A program made the position numbers and the translations under genes. This document shows positions 8,303 to 16,315 of a DNA stretch of 52,401 nt, in pieces. Origin of the DNA: Flavobacteriales bacterium (GTDB lineage Bacteria; Bacteroidota; Bacteroidia; Flavobacteriales_D; Sanyastnellaceae); NCBI GenBank assembly GCA_002863125.1, contig PKEB01000003.1:1-52401 (forward strand). The letters run 5' to 3'. The notes beneath the pieces were generated by a model. That model was given only the letters and a program-made list of their open reading frames with translations. It had not been told where the DNA came from and did not search any database. How positions within the stretch are numbered: position 1 is the first letter of the stretch; every line of letters starts with the position of its first letter.

Positions 8303-8869
8303 TTACTTTTTGACGCGCTCGACGTATTCTTTGTTGCGGGTATCCACTTTGACGAAGTCACCGATGTCAATGAACAACGGCACACGAATTTCAACCCCTG
8401 TGTCGGTGGTGGCCGGCTTCAGGGTGTTGGTCGCCGTATCGCCTTTGATGCCCGGCTCGGTGTAGGTGATTTCGGCTTCGACATGGGTCGGCAAGTCACA
8501 GCTCAACACGCGCTCCTCGTCCGCATGAAATTGCAATTGGCAAATCAGCCCGTCCTTCAAAAATTCCGGCGCATTGATGACATGGCGCTCAATCGGAATT
8601 TGCTCAAACGACTCGAGGTTCATGAAGAAAAAACTCTGATCGTCGTTGTACAGGTATTGGTATTCGCGGGTCTCAATCCGGACGGGATCGATTTTCACCC
8701 CTGCATTGAAGGTGTGATCAACCACCTTTCCCGTTTGAAGGTTTTTGAGCTTTGTTCGCACAAACGCCGCTCCTTTGCCGGGCTTGACATGCAGAAATTC
8801 AATGATCTGCCACAGGCCGTTGTTGTGGTTCAACACGAGGCCGTTTTTGATGTCTGAAGTCGTTGCCAT
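8303..8869 (-). CDS. efp: Translation elongation factor P
   Basis: 188 aa, normal length. EF-P binds between the P and E sites of the ribosome and relieves stalling at polyproline. The N-terminal KOW-like domain carries the loop KPGKGAAFVRTK with K32 at the tip position that is modified in many bacteria. OB domains follow, ending with the EF-P signature region GVEIRVPLFIDIGDFVKVDT. The ATG at 8869 gives the conserved start MATTSDIKNG; an 11-codon extension overlaps the stop of the upstream gene and is not needed. A TATCTTCG box 18 bases upstream supports its own promoter. No lysyl-modification genes (epmA/epmB or the rhamnosylation enzyme) lie in the window. Confidence 0.97.
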   Translation of the reverse strand: MATTSDIKNGLVLNHNNGLWQIIEFLHVKPGKGAAFVRTKLKNLQTGKVVDHTFNAGVKIDPVRIETREYQYLYNDDQSFFFMNLESFEQIPIERHVINAPEFLKDGLICQLQFHADEERVLSCDLPTHVEAEITYTEPGIKGDTATNTLKPATTDTGVEIRVPLFIDIGDFVKVDTRNKEYVERVKK

Positions 8870-8887
8870 TCGTCGATAGTCTTTTGG

Positions 8888-8895
8888 CGAAGATA
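8888..8895 (-). promoter_or_regulatory. -7 box TATCTTCG for efp
   Basis: TATCTTCG on the minus strand, 18 bases before the efp ATG and 3 bases after the stop of the upstream barrel-protein gene. It suggests efp can be transcribed independently of the envelope genes before it. Confidence 0.55.
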
Positions 8896-8898
8896 GCG

Positions 8899-10386
8899 TC
8901 ACAAGTTCATGCGGATGGACAGGTTGATTTCAGTTTGTGCAGAGGTCAATGTCAACATATTGTCGCCGACTTCCAGTGCGGCCGGCCGATTGGAACGGAC
9001 AACCGCGGCCAACCACGACCAACCATTTGGGTGGTTGAATTGCAGCAGGGAGGCCATTCGGTAGCCCGATCCGGAAAGCATCCGGTAGGAAGTCCCAATC
9101 GACGATGGCTCCGGGATGTAGGCCCGTCGCCCGGCATCAAGCGTCCAGGTTGTAACGCTTTGCTTGAACCTCCAGGCGCCGAATTGGTAGGCGAAAAACG
9201 CGCTCACCGCACCCGGTGCCCCTTCATCCGCAAATGGAATCAGCGTGAAGCGAAAAGCCAGCGGGTCCACCTTCCAGTGCCCGCGAAATTCCAACCGTTG
9301 GCTCGCCCGCGCATCGGGTCCACTTGTCTGTGCTGTGCGCCAGTGTACTTCTACTGCCACGCCCTCCGGCCATTCCCGTCTGCATTTAATCCACAAAGGA
9401 TGCACGTCGCTTCGGTTGCCCCACTCGACGTGCCAGCGGACGAGCCAGTGGTCGCCCCTCCATTCTCCGCCCGCCGAAGCCTCCAGATCCAGTTCCATGG
9501 TGCCATCGGGTTTGAACACCTCGAACCGCAGCCGGGCTTCATTGGTGCGCTCGTGAAGCCACTGACAGGCACCACTCAGCCCCCATCCATGGTTCAGCCG
9601 ACCGGCCTCCGCAATCCACTGGCGCATGCCCGACAACCCCTGCACATAAGCGGTGGCAGCAAACTTGCCGCCACCCGTTCGGGCAATGAGGCCGTGTTGG
9701 CCGTTGCCTCCAATCACCGCTGCCACGTCGCCGTCAACAGCATCGACACTCAAGGTAGACGCCACGCGACCCTCCCGGTGCACCACCATCCCGCTCCGTG
9801 TGTCGTGCGTTTTCGGACCCCACATCGGCGCAAATCCATACTGCACCGGTAGAGCGAAAGAAGGCACATCCAAGCCGGCAAACAGGACCCCTTCACCCAC
9901 CAGCATCCGGTTGCCCCAGCCCAACCGATGTCCACCAAGGAGTGCACGCCATTGGCCGCCTCGGCCGACGGATGCTTGCACGTAGCCCGTCACAGCTGCC
10001 GCACCGTGATCCCAGCGCAAGCCCCATTTTCCCGGGTTTCTCAAGCGGACAGAGTGCACACCCATTGACCGAGCAAACCGCCCCTCTGCTGCAAGGCCGC
10101 GACCCGTGGCCTGGCGCTGGGCGCGGTCGACCAAGTGTTGCCACTCCACGTTCTGCATCAAGGCTTGAGCGGCCGCATGGGTAAGGCCTTGGATGGCCCA
10201 CGCTTCTTCAAGCGCAATGGGCGCTCCTGTCCGGTCCAAATGGTCCAAGATGCACAGGCGCTCCTGTCCACTGAGCCACCCTGAGTTGACCTGTTCGGTC
10301 AATGCAGCGTCCAGCTCCTGCCACTGGCCGTGGAGCGTCGTGACGAAGCCATAAACCCCAAGCAACAACCAAAACATCCGCACCAT
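8899..10386 (-). CDS. Helix-hairpin-helix / outer-membrane beta-barrel-like protein
   Basis: 495 aa. Residues 1-20 are a signal peptide ending LHG with Gln next (G|QWQ). Residues about 30-80 (WLSGQERLCILDHLDRTG, then the AWAIQGLTHAAAQALM segment) match the modified helix-hairpin-helix region of a Bacteroidota family in which that module precedes a large barrel-like domain. The rest (about 110-495) is a series of alternating, aromatic-rich strands such as QWRALLGGHRLGWGNRML and FAFRFTLIPF-like pieces, consistent with a barrel. The start is ATG 10386 (or 10377), nine bases after the preceding stop; the long upstream extension lies inside the neighbouring gene. Function unknown. Despite the DNA-binding-like motif the signal peptide argues for an envelope location. 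Confidence 0.7.
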   Translation of the reverse strand: MVRMFWLLLGVYGFVTTLHGQWQELDAALTEQVNSGWLSGQERLCILDHLDRTGAPIALEEAWAIQGLTHAAAQALMQNVEWQHLVDRAQRQATGRGLAAEGRFARSMGVHSVRLRNPGKWGLRWDHGAAAVTGYVQASVGRGGQWRALLGGHRLGWGNRMLVGEGVLFAGLDVPSFALPVQYGFAPMWGPKTHDTRSGMVVHREGRVASTLSVDAVDGDVAAVIGGNGQHGLIARTGGGKFAATAYVQGLSGMRQWIAEAGRLNHGWGLSGACQWLHERTNEARLRFEVFKPDGTMELDLEASAGGEWRGDHWLVRWHVEWGNRSDVHPLWIKCRREWPEGVAVEVHWRTAQTSGPDARASQRLEFRGHWKVDPLAFRFTLIPFADEGAPGAVSAFFAYQFGAWRFKQSVTTWTLDAGRRAYIPEPSSIGTSYRMLSGSGYRMASLLQFNHPNGWSWLAAVVRSNRPAALEVGDNMLTLTSAQTEINLSIRMNL

Positions 10387-10394
10387 GTCCACCT

Positions 10395-11111
10395 TCAACA
10401 CGCATCCAGTCCCAGCACCAAGCTCATGCCCTGATGCCGAATCCCCCGAATGATGCCAACCGACCATCTGTGCGTCCCCCATTCCCGGCTGCCGAGAATC
10501 CCCAAAAATCCAGGCAGCATGCGCCAACAGACCCCCACATACGATTGAGCATCCAACCGAGTTAACCACTGCCACTCCAGTGCGGCTCCAGCTCCTGTCC
10601 ATGTGCAGCGGGCGTGCAAGCGCCGTTCGTTGCGTTCAACAACCCCCTTCAACTGAATCACCAATTCCTCCCTTGCTTGAACGTGTGGCAACGGACCTTC
10701 TGGGGCGAATGCAATGCCCAGCGTTACCGTTTGGCCATCGTTCCCTTGGCCGCGAATGAGTGCGTGTAGATTGGGGCGCACGGTCCAGCGAACCCCGTTC
10801 GCTGGCAGCCACCTTCTGGCCATACACCCCATGCGGAGCTGGGCCGCTACCTGCGGGGTCAACTTGACTTGCGTCCCAGCGCAAACCGCCAAACGACTAA
10901 ATGTCCCTATTTGGGTGAAGCCCCATGCGACCACACCGAACTCCGGCAAGAGCGTTTGCTGCTGCAGGGCAAACGTCTCCCCCGCGCTCCAGGAATGCAC
11001 ATTCAACGAAGCCGTTTGAATCCAAGGCACATCTTGCACCCAACCCGGCTGTTGTCCAATGCCAACTAACGGCATCACAACCGCCAACGCCACCCCACTC
11101 ACCCCTCGCAT
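10395..11111 (-). CDS. Small secreted protein of unknown function, probably outer membrane
   Basis: 238 aa from ATG 11111; in-frame ATGs at 11123 and 11159 are possible but would put a charged tail before the signal peptide. Signal peptide 1-19 (VGIG|QQPG), again Gln at the expected cleavage site. The mature part is rich in Trp and Gly with alternating hydrophobic strands and ends in GLDAC, which suggests a small barrel or porin-like shape; no domain is recognised. It sits between an LptA-like gene (69 bases upstream) and the hairpin/barrel protein (starts 8 bases after this stop), so the three are likely one transcription unit for envelope proteins. Confidence 0.7.
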   Translation of the reverse strand: MRGVSGVALAVVMPLVGIGQQPGWVQDVPWIQTASLNVHSWSAGETFALQQQTLLPEFGVVAWGFTQIGTFSRLAVCAGTQVKLTPQVAAQLRMGCMARRWLPANGVRWTVRPNLHALIRGQGNDGQTVTLGIAFAPEGPLPHVQAREELVIQLKGVVERNERRLHARCTWTGAGAALEWQWLTRLDAQSYVGVCWRMLPGFLGILGSREWGTHRWSVGIIRGIRHQGMSLVLGLDAC

Positions 11112-11179
11112 CAATCCCCCCATCCGAGGCGGCAAGTTGGCATCCGAACACCGACGCAAGCCACGAAATGCAGGGACGG

Positions 11180-12712
11180 CTACTCGCGCTTCACTTCCGG
11201 CGCATTCACCCAGTTTAACCCCTCCAATAGGGGCGCATCAGCATCACCCGATTTCCACTGCCCTTCCGGGCGATCCAACAGGACAATGCGTTTGACCTCA
11301 CCTTCATCAAAGTCCATCCGCATCTTGCTGCACAACGACTGGTTGAATTCAGCGCATGGCGCATCGGCCTCGCTATCGAAATAAACGCTTTGCGCATTGC
11401 CATTGACCCAAACGGCCTCCAAGGCATTCGAGGCGAAACGACCGGTAATTTCCCGGCCGGCGATTTGCTGGTAACACGCCCCGCTGTCAATGGGCATCAT
11501 CAAACTCGCATGGCCCGCCGCACGCAGCGATTCGGGGCGATTTTCCACCACGGCCCATTCCAACGAATCGGACTGGAGCAACCAGCCTTCCATCCACATT
11601 TTAGGGCGGCGCAAGAGCTGAACGCGGTCTGCATCGGTATTCCAAATGAGTGTATCACAGGACGCTGAGGCATCGCCTTGGCTCAATTCAACCGCCGGCC
11701 AAACGGTGGTCAACCCGCCCAGGACGGAGATTGTATCGGCCACCAGCTTCAACGTGTCCTCCTCCCCGGCGTCAACCCAACACGCCCGCCGCTCCGGTTT
11801 CCCGGCAACCCAAACGTCAAATTCTTCGCCCCGCTCCAACCGTTCAGCGTAATGCCCTGACAACGTCCACAATTCCAAGGTATCCGTAATGTCCACCTCC
11901 CCCACGGCAGTGGCAGGGAGCAAGGTGTCTGGCGGAAGGTGAACGCTATCGGCCTCGAGCCACACCTCGTCGTTGCGCAACTCAACCCCGGGAGCGCCGG
12001 CGCCCCCAAACCACCCCGACTCGGTCTCCACATCAAATTCGCCGCTGCTGCACCGCAGTTCAAAGCGCTCATCCGTCGTACGCAGGTGACTTGGACCGTG
12101 AAACGAAAATTCATCCACTTCTTCCCGCCAATGCAGGCTGTCGGAGTCCAAGGTGTAATCCGCGTTGTCCATGTGCACCGAACCTCCGAGCATCAGCAAC
12201 GCCGTCTTGGCTTGGTATTGACCGTGTTGAAACTCAACCGACCGGCCGTCGTCTTGCAATCGCCCGCCCGAAGGCAACAGGGCCACTTCCCGCTTCAAAT
12301 GGTAACGCAAAACCGTACACGTCAACTGCCCGACCTCTGCATCCAACTGCACGCGGCGGTCCGCATCGGATTTGGCCCGCACCCACTGGGTCTCCGGGTT
12401 CAGCTCCATTTCATCGGCCCGCAGGGTTTGAGGACCGTCCGTCAACTGCACATTGCCCATGGTCCGGAAGGTTCCATCGTCATACCGCCAGGCGCTATCG
12501 CACCGCAAACGGCTGTCCTCCATGCCCAAGAGCACCCCGCCAATCAACCGCTGCACATCGGGTTGCGAACGGTCCCGAAGGATGGCGTCCGCTTGCAGAA
12601 TTTGGATGCGAATGGGTTCGCTTTCCTGGGCCGATGCGACCACGGCGACAGCTCCGGCAAGGCCTAACAAGAGTGCGCGCAACCGATTTTGAAAAGGGCA
12701 TCCGAAATTCAT
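11180..12712 (-). CDS. LptA/OstA-like lipopolysaccharide transport protein
   Basis: 510 aa. Signal peptide 1-28 (ASA|QESEP) and then an OstA-type beta-jellyroll region: IQILQADAILRDRS, ADEMELNPETQWVRA and YTLDSDSLHW show the repeating strand pattern of proteins that bridge LPS across the periplasm. Classical LptA is about 180 aa; this belongs to the long OstA-like proteins of Bacteroidota, in which the pattern is repeated through the chain. It may serve as LptA together with the lptC gene in this window (33451). The start is ATG 12712; a 63-codon upstream extension is just the reverse complement of the tRNA-Leu gene and its flank. Two unknown envelope genes follow in the same direction. Confidence 0.83.
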   Translation of the reverse strand: MNFGCPFQNRLRALLLGLAGAVAVVASAQESEPIRIQILQADAILRDRSQPDVQRLIGGVLLGMEDSRLRCDSAWRYDDGTFRTMGNVQLTDGPQTLRADEMELNPETQWVRAKSDADRRVQLDAEVGQLTCTVLRYHLKREVALLPSGGRLQDDGRSVEFQHGQYQAKTALLMLGGSVHMDNADYTLDSDSLHWREEVDEFSFHGPSHLRTTDERFELRCSSGEFDVETESGWFGGAGAPGVELRNDEVWLEADSVHLPPDTLLPATAVGEVDITDTLELWTLSGHYAERLERGEEFDVWVAGKPERRACWVDAGEEDTLKLVADTISVLGGLTTVWPAVELSQGDASASCDTLIWNTDADRVQLLRRPKMWMEGWLLQSDSLEWAVVENRPESLRAAGHASLMMPIDSGACYQQIAGREITGRFASNALEAVWVNGNAQSVYFDSEADAPCAEFNQSLCSKMRMDFDEGEVKRIVLLDRPEGQWKSGDADAPLLEGLNWVNAPEVKRE

Positions 12713-12745
12713 CGCCTGCAAGTTCCATCGAAATATCCGTATTCC

Positions 12746-12753
12746 TACCTTTG
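12746..12753 (+). promoter_or_regulatory. -7 box TACCTTTG for tRNA-Leu
   Basis: TACCTTTG is an exact match to the Bacteroidota -7 element TAnnTTTG and ends 17 bases before the first base of the tRNA. No good -33 TTTG is seen. Confidence 0.6.
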
Positions 12754-12770
12754 CACCCCTTTCTGACTGG

Positions 12771-12855
12771 GCGGGTGTGGTGAAATTGGTAGACACGCTG
12801 GATTTAGGATCCAGTGCCGCGAGGCGTGTGGGTTCGAGTCCCTCCACCCGCACCA
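12771..12855 (+). tRNA. trnL-UAG: tRNA-Leu, anticodon UAG
   Basis: 85 bases fold as a class II tRNA: acceptor GCGGGTG (12771-12777) pairs with CACCCGC (12845-12851), the anticodon stem is CTGGA/TCCAG with loop TTTAGGA, and the anticodon TAG at 12805-12807 reads CUN leucine codons. There is a variable arm (TGCCGCGAGGCGT region) and a T loop TTCGAGT. The discriminator A and a genomically encoded CCA (12853-12855) are present, unlike tRNA-Pro in this window. Confidence 0.97.
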
Positions 12856-12938
12856 TTCGGAAAGCATGAACCAAAAACGCTTGAACACAGGCCATCAGCA
12901 AACGCTAACGTCAATTCCCAAGCTTTCTTACATCGCCT

Positions 12939-14294
12939 ATGCAAATCGATCGCAACCCCATCGACGAGCTCACTGCTCGACTGACCGTAACCGTTGAACC
13001 TGCGGACTACGAATCCCGCGTTGAGAAAATCCTCAACGACTACCGCAAGAACTCCACGTACCCTGGCTTCCGCAAAGGAAAGGCGCCCATGGCCCTCATC
13101 CGGAAGCAATACGCCGCACCGGTCCTCGCCGATGAAATGAACAAGATCATTTCTGAAGAATTGAGCGCCTACATCACCAAGGAAAAGATCGACATCCTCG
13201 GCAACCCCATCCCCGAAACCAGCACCGAAGCATCGGGAAATTGGGAAAAGCCTGAAAACTTCACCTTTGCCTACGAAATTGGCCTCGCTCCGGAAATCAA
13301 CTTGAGCTTCGGACGCAGCGCCAAGTTCACCCGCCACGTCATCAAGGTGGACAAAAAGGCCATCGAAGCTGCCGTAACCGACCACACCCGTCGCCACGGA
13401 AGCATCAGCGAACAAGAAGTCGCTTCTGACACGGATTTGCTCATCGGCCATTTCACCCAGTTGAATGATGCCGGTGAACCCCTCGAAGGCGGCATCGAAA
13501 GCGATTCCAACATCGCACTCGAACACCTCGACGACAAAAAAACCCGCAAGGCCCTGACCGGCGCGAAGGTCGGCGACACCTTTGATGTCGACCCGCACAA
13601 GGTGTCGCATGGTCACGATGACCTCGGGAAGATGCTCGGCATCAGCCACGAACAGGTCCACGACTTGAAGGGGCAATTCCGTTTTGAAGTCAAAGAGATC
13701 AAGCGCCTCACCCCCGCGGAAAACGACCAAAGCCTTTGGGACAAAGTCCTCGGCAAAGACGTGGTCAGCACCGAGAAGGACTTCCGCGAAAAAGTGGCCG
13801 AGGAGTTGACGAATCAGTTCGACCGCGACGCGGAGCACATTTTCCGCCGCCGGTTCGTTGTGGACCTCATCGAGCACATGAAGATTCAGATGCCCGACGC
13901 CTTCTTGAAGCGTTGGGTCCAGATGAACAACGAAAATCCGCTCACGGAGGAGCAGCTGGAGAAGGAATACCCCAGCTACGCTGACTCGATGCGTTGGCAG
14001 TTGCTCCAACAAGCCGTTATGAAAGATGCGGACATGCGCGTGACGGGTGAAGAGTTGGAGGAGGAAGCCAAAAAAGTCATCGGGGCGCAGTACGCTCAAT
14101 ACGGCATGCCGCTCGAAGGCGAAATGCTCGACAACTTTGCCAAGAACGCACTCGCCAACGACGACGAGCGCCGCCGCATTGCGGACATCATCATCGAGCG
14201 CAAAGTGGTGGACAACTTGAAGCCACGGGTCACCATCAAGGACAAGAGCGTTTCGGTCGAGGACTTTGCGAAGGTGGCCGCAGAGGTTCGGTGA
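12939..14294 (+). CDS. tig: Trigger factor
   Basis: 451 aa ribosome-associated chaperone and peptidyl-prolyl isomerase that shields nascent chains at the exit tunnel. The N-terminal ribosome-binding domain carries the signature GFRKGKAP (43-50). The middle isomerase-like domain (about 155-245) and the helical C-terminal arms follow. The order tig, clpP, clpX on the same strand is the widespread arrangement coupling folding with ClpXP proteolysis; here 112 bases separate tig and clpP, enough for a second promoter. A long opposite-strand frame through this gene is a shadow. A near-match to a -7 box (TACATCG) lies just before the ATG but lacks one T. Confidence 0.96.
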   Translation: MQIDRNPIDELTARLTVTVEPADYESRVEKILNDYRKNSTYPGFRKGKAPMALIRKQYAAPVLADEMNKIISEELSAYITKEKIDILGNPIPETSTEASGNWEKPENFTFAYEIGLAPEINLSFGRSAKFTRHVIKVDKKAIEAAVTDHTRRHGSISEQEVASDTDLLIGHFTQLNDAGEPLEGGIESDSNIALEHLDDKKTRKALTGAKVGDTFDVDPHKVSHGHDDLGKMLGISHEQVHDLKGQFRFEVKEIKRLTPAENDQSLWDKVLGKDVVSTEKDFREKVAEELTNQFDRDAEHIFRRRFVVDLIEHMKIQMPDAFLKRWVQMNNENPLTEEQLEKEYPSYADSMRWQLLQQAVMKDADMRVTGEELEEEAKKVIGAQYAQYGMPLEGEMLDNFAKNALANDDERRRIADIIIERKVVDNLKPRVTIKDKSVSVEDFAKVAAEVR

Positions 14295-14406
14295 GAGCGC
14301 AGCGTTTGTAGAGGGTCGAGTTTATCAAGAACACCCGTTCACAAAAGATTGCTAATCGGCCGCAAATGCGCGCACCGAGAACGGAAAACGTCTGTACTTT
14401 TATAAC

Positions 14407-15084
14407 ATGACCGATCGCAACGAATTCCTCAAGTATGCCGTCAAAGACCGCGGCATGAGCAGCCAAACCGTGCGGGATTACATCTCCCATGCATACGGCC
14501 CTGAAAACCTAACACGCACCGTCATTGAAGAGCGTCAGATGCCCTTCCGAGAGGTGGATGTCTTTTCGCGTTTGATGGCCGACCGCATCATTTTCTTGGG
14601 CACGGGCATCGACGATTACATCGCCAACGTCATCCAAGCCCAGTTGCTCTTCTTGGAGTCCACCGACGCGAGCAAGGACATCCAGATTTACATCAACAGC
14701 CCCGGTGGCTCCGTGTATGCGGGCCTCGGCATCTACGACACCATGCAGTACATCCGTCCGGATGTCGCCACCATCTGCACCGGCATGGCTGCGTCCATGG
14801 GAGCCGTACTCCTTTGCGCAGGTGCTGCTGGAAAGCGAACGGGCTTGAAGCACAGCCGGGTCATGATCCACCAGCCCCTCGGTGGAGCGAGCGGTCAAGC
14901 TTCTGACATTGAAATCACCGCCCGTGAAATTCAAAAGCTGAAGAAGGAGCTCTACGCCATCATTTCCCACCACAGCGGCCAGACCGAAAAGAAGGTGTGG
15001 AACGACTCCGACCGCGATTACTGGATGATTGCATCCGAAGCCAAGGAGTACGGCATGATTGACGAGGTTCTCGAACGCAAATAA
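14407..15084 (+). CDS. clpP: ATP-dependent Clp protease, proteolytic subunit
   Basis: 225 aa serine protease forming the tetradecameric chamber that degrades substrates fed by ClpX. The catalytic serine is S130 in [12 protein letters not shown], the histidine H155 in MIHQPLGG, and the aspartate is probably D200 in the [10 protein letters not shown] segment. The [11 protein letters not shown] handle region is intact. The N-terminus is some 25 residues longer than the E. coli mature protein and is probably processed. A TACTTTTA sequence at 14395-14402, an imperfect -7 box, lies 4 bases before the ATG. clpX starts 11 bases after the stop. Confidence 0.97.
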   Translation: MTDRNEFLKYAVKDRGMSSQTVRDYISHAYGPENLTRTVIEERQMPFREVDVFSRLMADRIIFLGTGIDDYIANVIQAQLLFLESTDASKDIQIYINSPGGSVYAGLGIYDTMQYIRPDVATICTGMAASMGAVLLCAGAAGKRTGLKHSRVMIHQPLGGASGQASDIEITAREIQKLKKELYAIISHHSGQTEKKVWNDSDRDYWMIASEAKEYGMIDEVLERK

Positions 15085-15095
15085 GCATCACCACG

Positions 15096-16310
15096 ATGAG
15101 TGATACCCCCATCCACTGTTCATTCTGCGGGCGCAGCAAAGAAGACGTTGACGTCTTGATTGCCGGCGTTACGGGCCACATCTGTGACCATTGCATCGAG
15201 CAGGCCGATGGCATTTTGCGCGAGGAGAAAAAAGCCGCACCCGCTGGTGCAGCCTTCTCACTCAAGCTTCCGAAAGAAATCAAGGAGCACCTCGACTCCT
15301 ACGTCATTGGCCAAGAGGAAGCCAAAAAGACCATCAGTGTTGCGGTCTACAACCACTACAAGCGCATCCTGAACCCCACGCACGACAGCGAAGTCGAAAT
15401 CGACAAATCCAACGTGATTTTGCTCGGGGAAACAGGCACCGGCAAGACCTTGCTGGCGCGCACCATCGCCCGCATGCTCGACGTCCCATTCTGCATCGCT
15501 GATGCCACCGTATTGACGGAGGCGGGGTACGTGGGGGAAGACGTCGAAAGCGTGCTGTCACGGCTGCTCCAAGCGGCGGATTACAATGTGGAGCAAACCG
15601 AACGCGGCATCGTCTTCATCGACGAGGTGGATAAAATTGCCCGCAAGAGCGACAATCCTTCCATCACGCGCGACGTGAGCGGTGAGGGCGTTCAGCAGGC
15701 GCTTCTGAAGTTGCTCGAAGGGGCCGAAGTGAGCGTACCCCCACAAGGCGGCCGCAAGCACCCCGAGCAGAAGCTCATCTCCATCAACACCAAGAACATC
15801 CTGTTCATCTGCGGTGGAGCGTTCGCGGGCATTGAAAAAATCATCGAACGGCGCGTTAACCGCGCTTCCATCGGGTACCAGAACGACGAGGACCACATCG
15901 ATGACGAAAACCTGCTCCAATACGCCGCTCCCGCTGACCTGAAGAGTTTTGGGTTGATTCCGGAACTCATCGGTCGATTCCCGGTGTTTACGCACCTGAA
16001 CCCCTTGGACGCGTCGGCACTCCGGCAAATCTTAACTGAGCCCAAGAACGCATTGTGCAAGCAGTACATCGAGCTGTTCAAAATGGACGGCATTAATCTC
16101 AAGTTTGATGCCTCAGGGTTGGATTACATGGTAGAGAAAGCCGTCGAATTCAAGCTCGGCGCGCGCGGCCTTCGCAGCATCATGGAAGCCGTATTGAACG
16201 ATGCCATGTTTGAGCTACCGGGAACCGAGGAGAAAGAACTGACGGTCACCCGCACATTCGCCGAAAAACACTTCACCGATAACAAGCAGTCCGGGTTGCG
16301 CGTGGCCTAA
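15096..16310 (+). CDS. clpX: ATP-dependent Clp protease, ATPase subunit ClpX
   Basis: 404 aa AAA+ unfoldase that recognises tagged proteins and threads them into ClpP. The N-terminal zinc-binding domain has four Cys (C8, C11, C30, C33). Walker A is GETGTGKT (111-118), Walker [11 protein letters not shown] (171-180), and the pore region includes the RKH motif in GGRKHPEQK. The C-terminal subdomain contains the [10 protein letters not shown] sensor-2 arginine motif. It follows clpP by 11 bases and precedes mutS by 5 bases, so a clpP-clpX-mutS transcript is likely. Confidence 0.98.
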   Translation: MSDTPIHCSFCGRSKEDVDVLIAGVTGHICDHCIEQADGILREEKKAAPAGAAFSLKLPKEIKEHLDSYVIGQEEAKKTISVAVYNHYKRILNPTHDSEVEIDKSNVILLGETGTGKTLLARTIARMLDVPFCIADATVLTEAGYVGEDVESVLSRLLQAADYNVEQTERGIVFIDEVDKIARKSDNPSITRDVSGEGVQQALLKLLEGAEVSVPPQGGRKHPEQKLISINTKNILFICGGAFAGIEKIIERRVNRASIGYQNDEDHIDDENLLQYAAPADLKSFGLIPELIGRFPVFTHLNPLDASALRQILTEPKNALCKQYIELFKMDGINLKFDASGLDYMVEKAVEFKLGARGLRSIMEAVLNDAMFELPGTEEKELTVTRTFAEKHFTDNKQSGLRVA

Positions 16311-16315
16311 GCCCC

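Noticed and set aside
12713-12901. Upstream extension of the LptA-like gene to 12901
   Set aside because: The extra codons are the antisense of tRNA-Leu and its flank, a frequent source of false extensions.
12804-14099. 431-residue minus-strand frame opposite trigger factor
   Set aside because: The plus frame is an unmistakable trigger factor; the opposite frame has no signal of a known family and reflects GC-rich codon bias.
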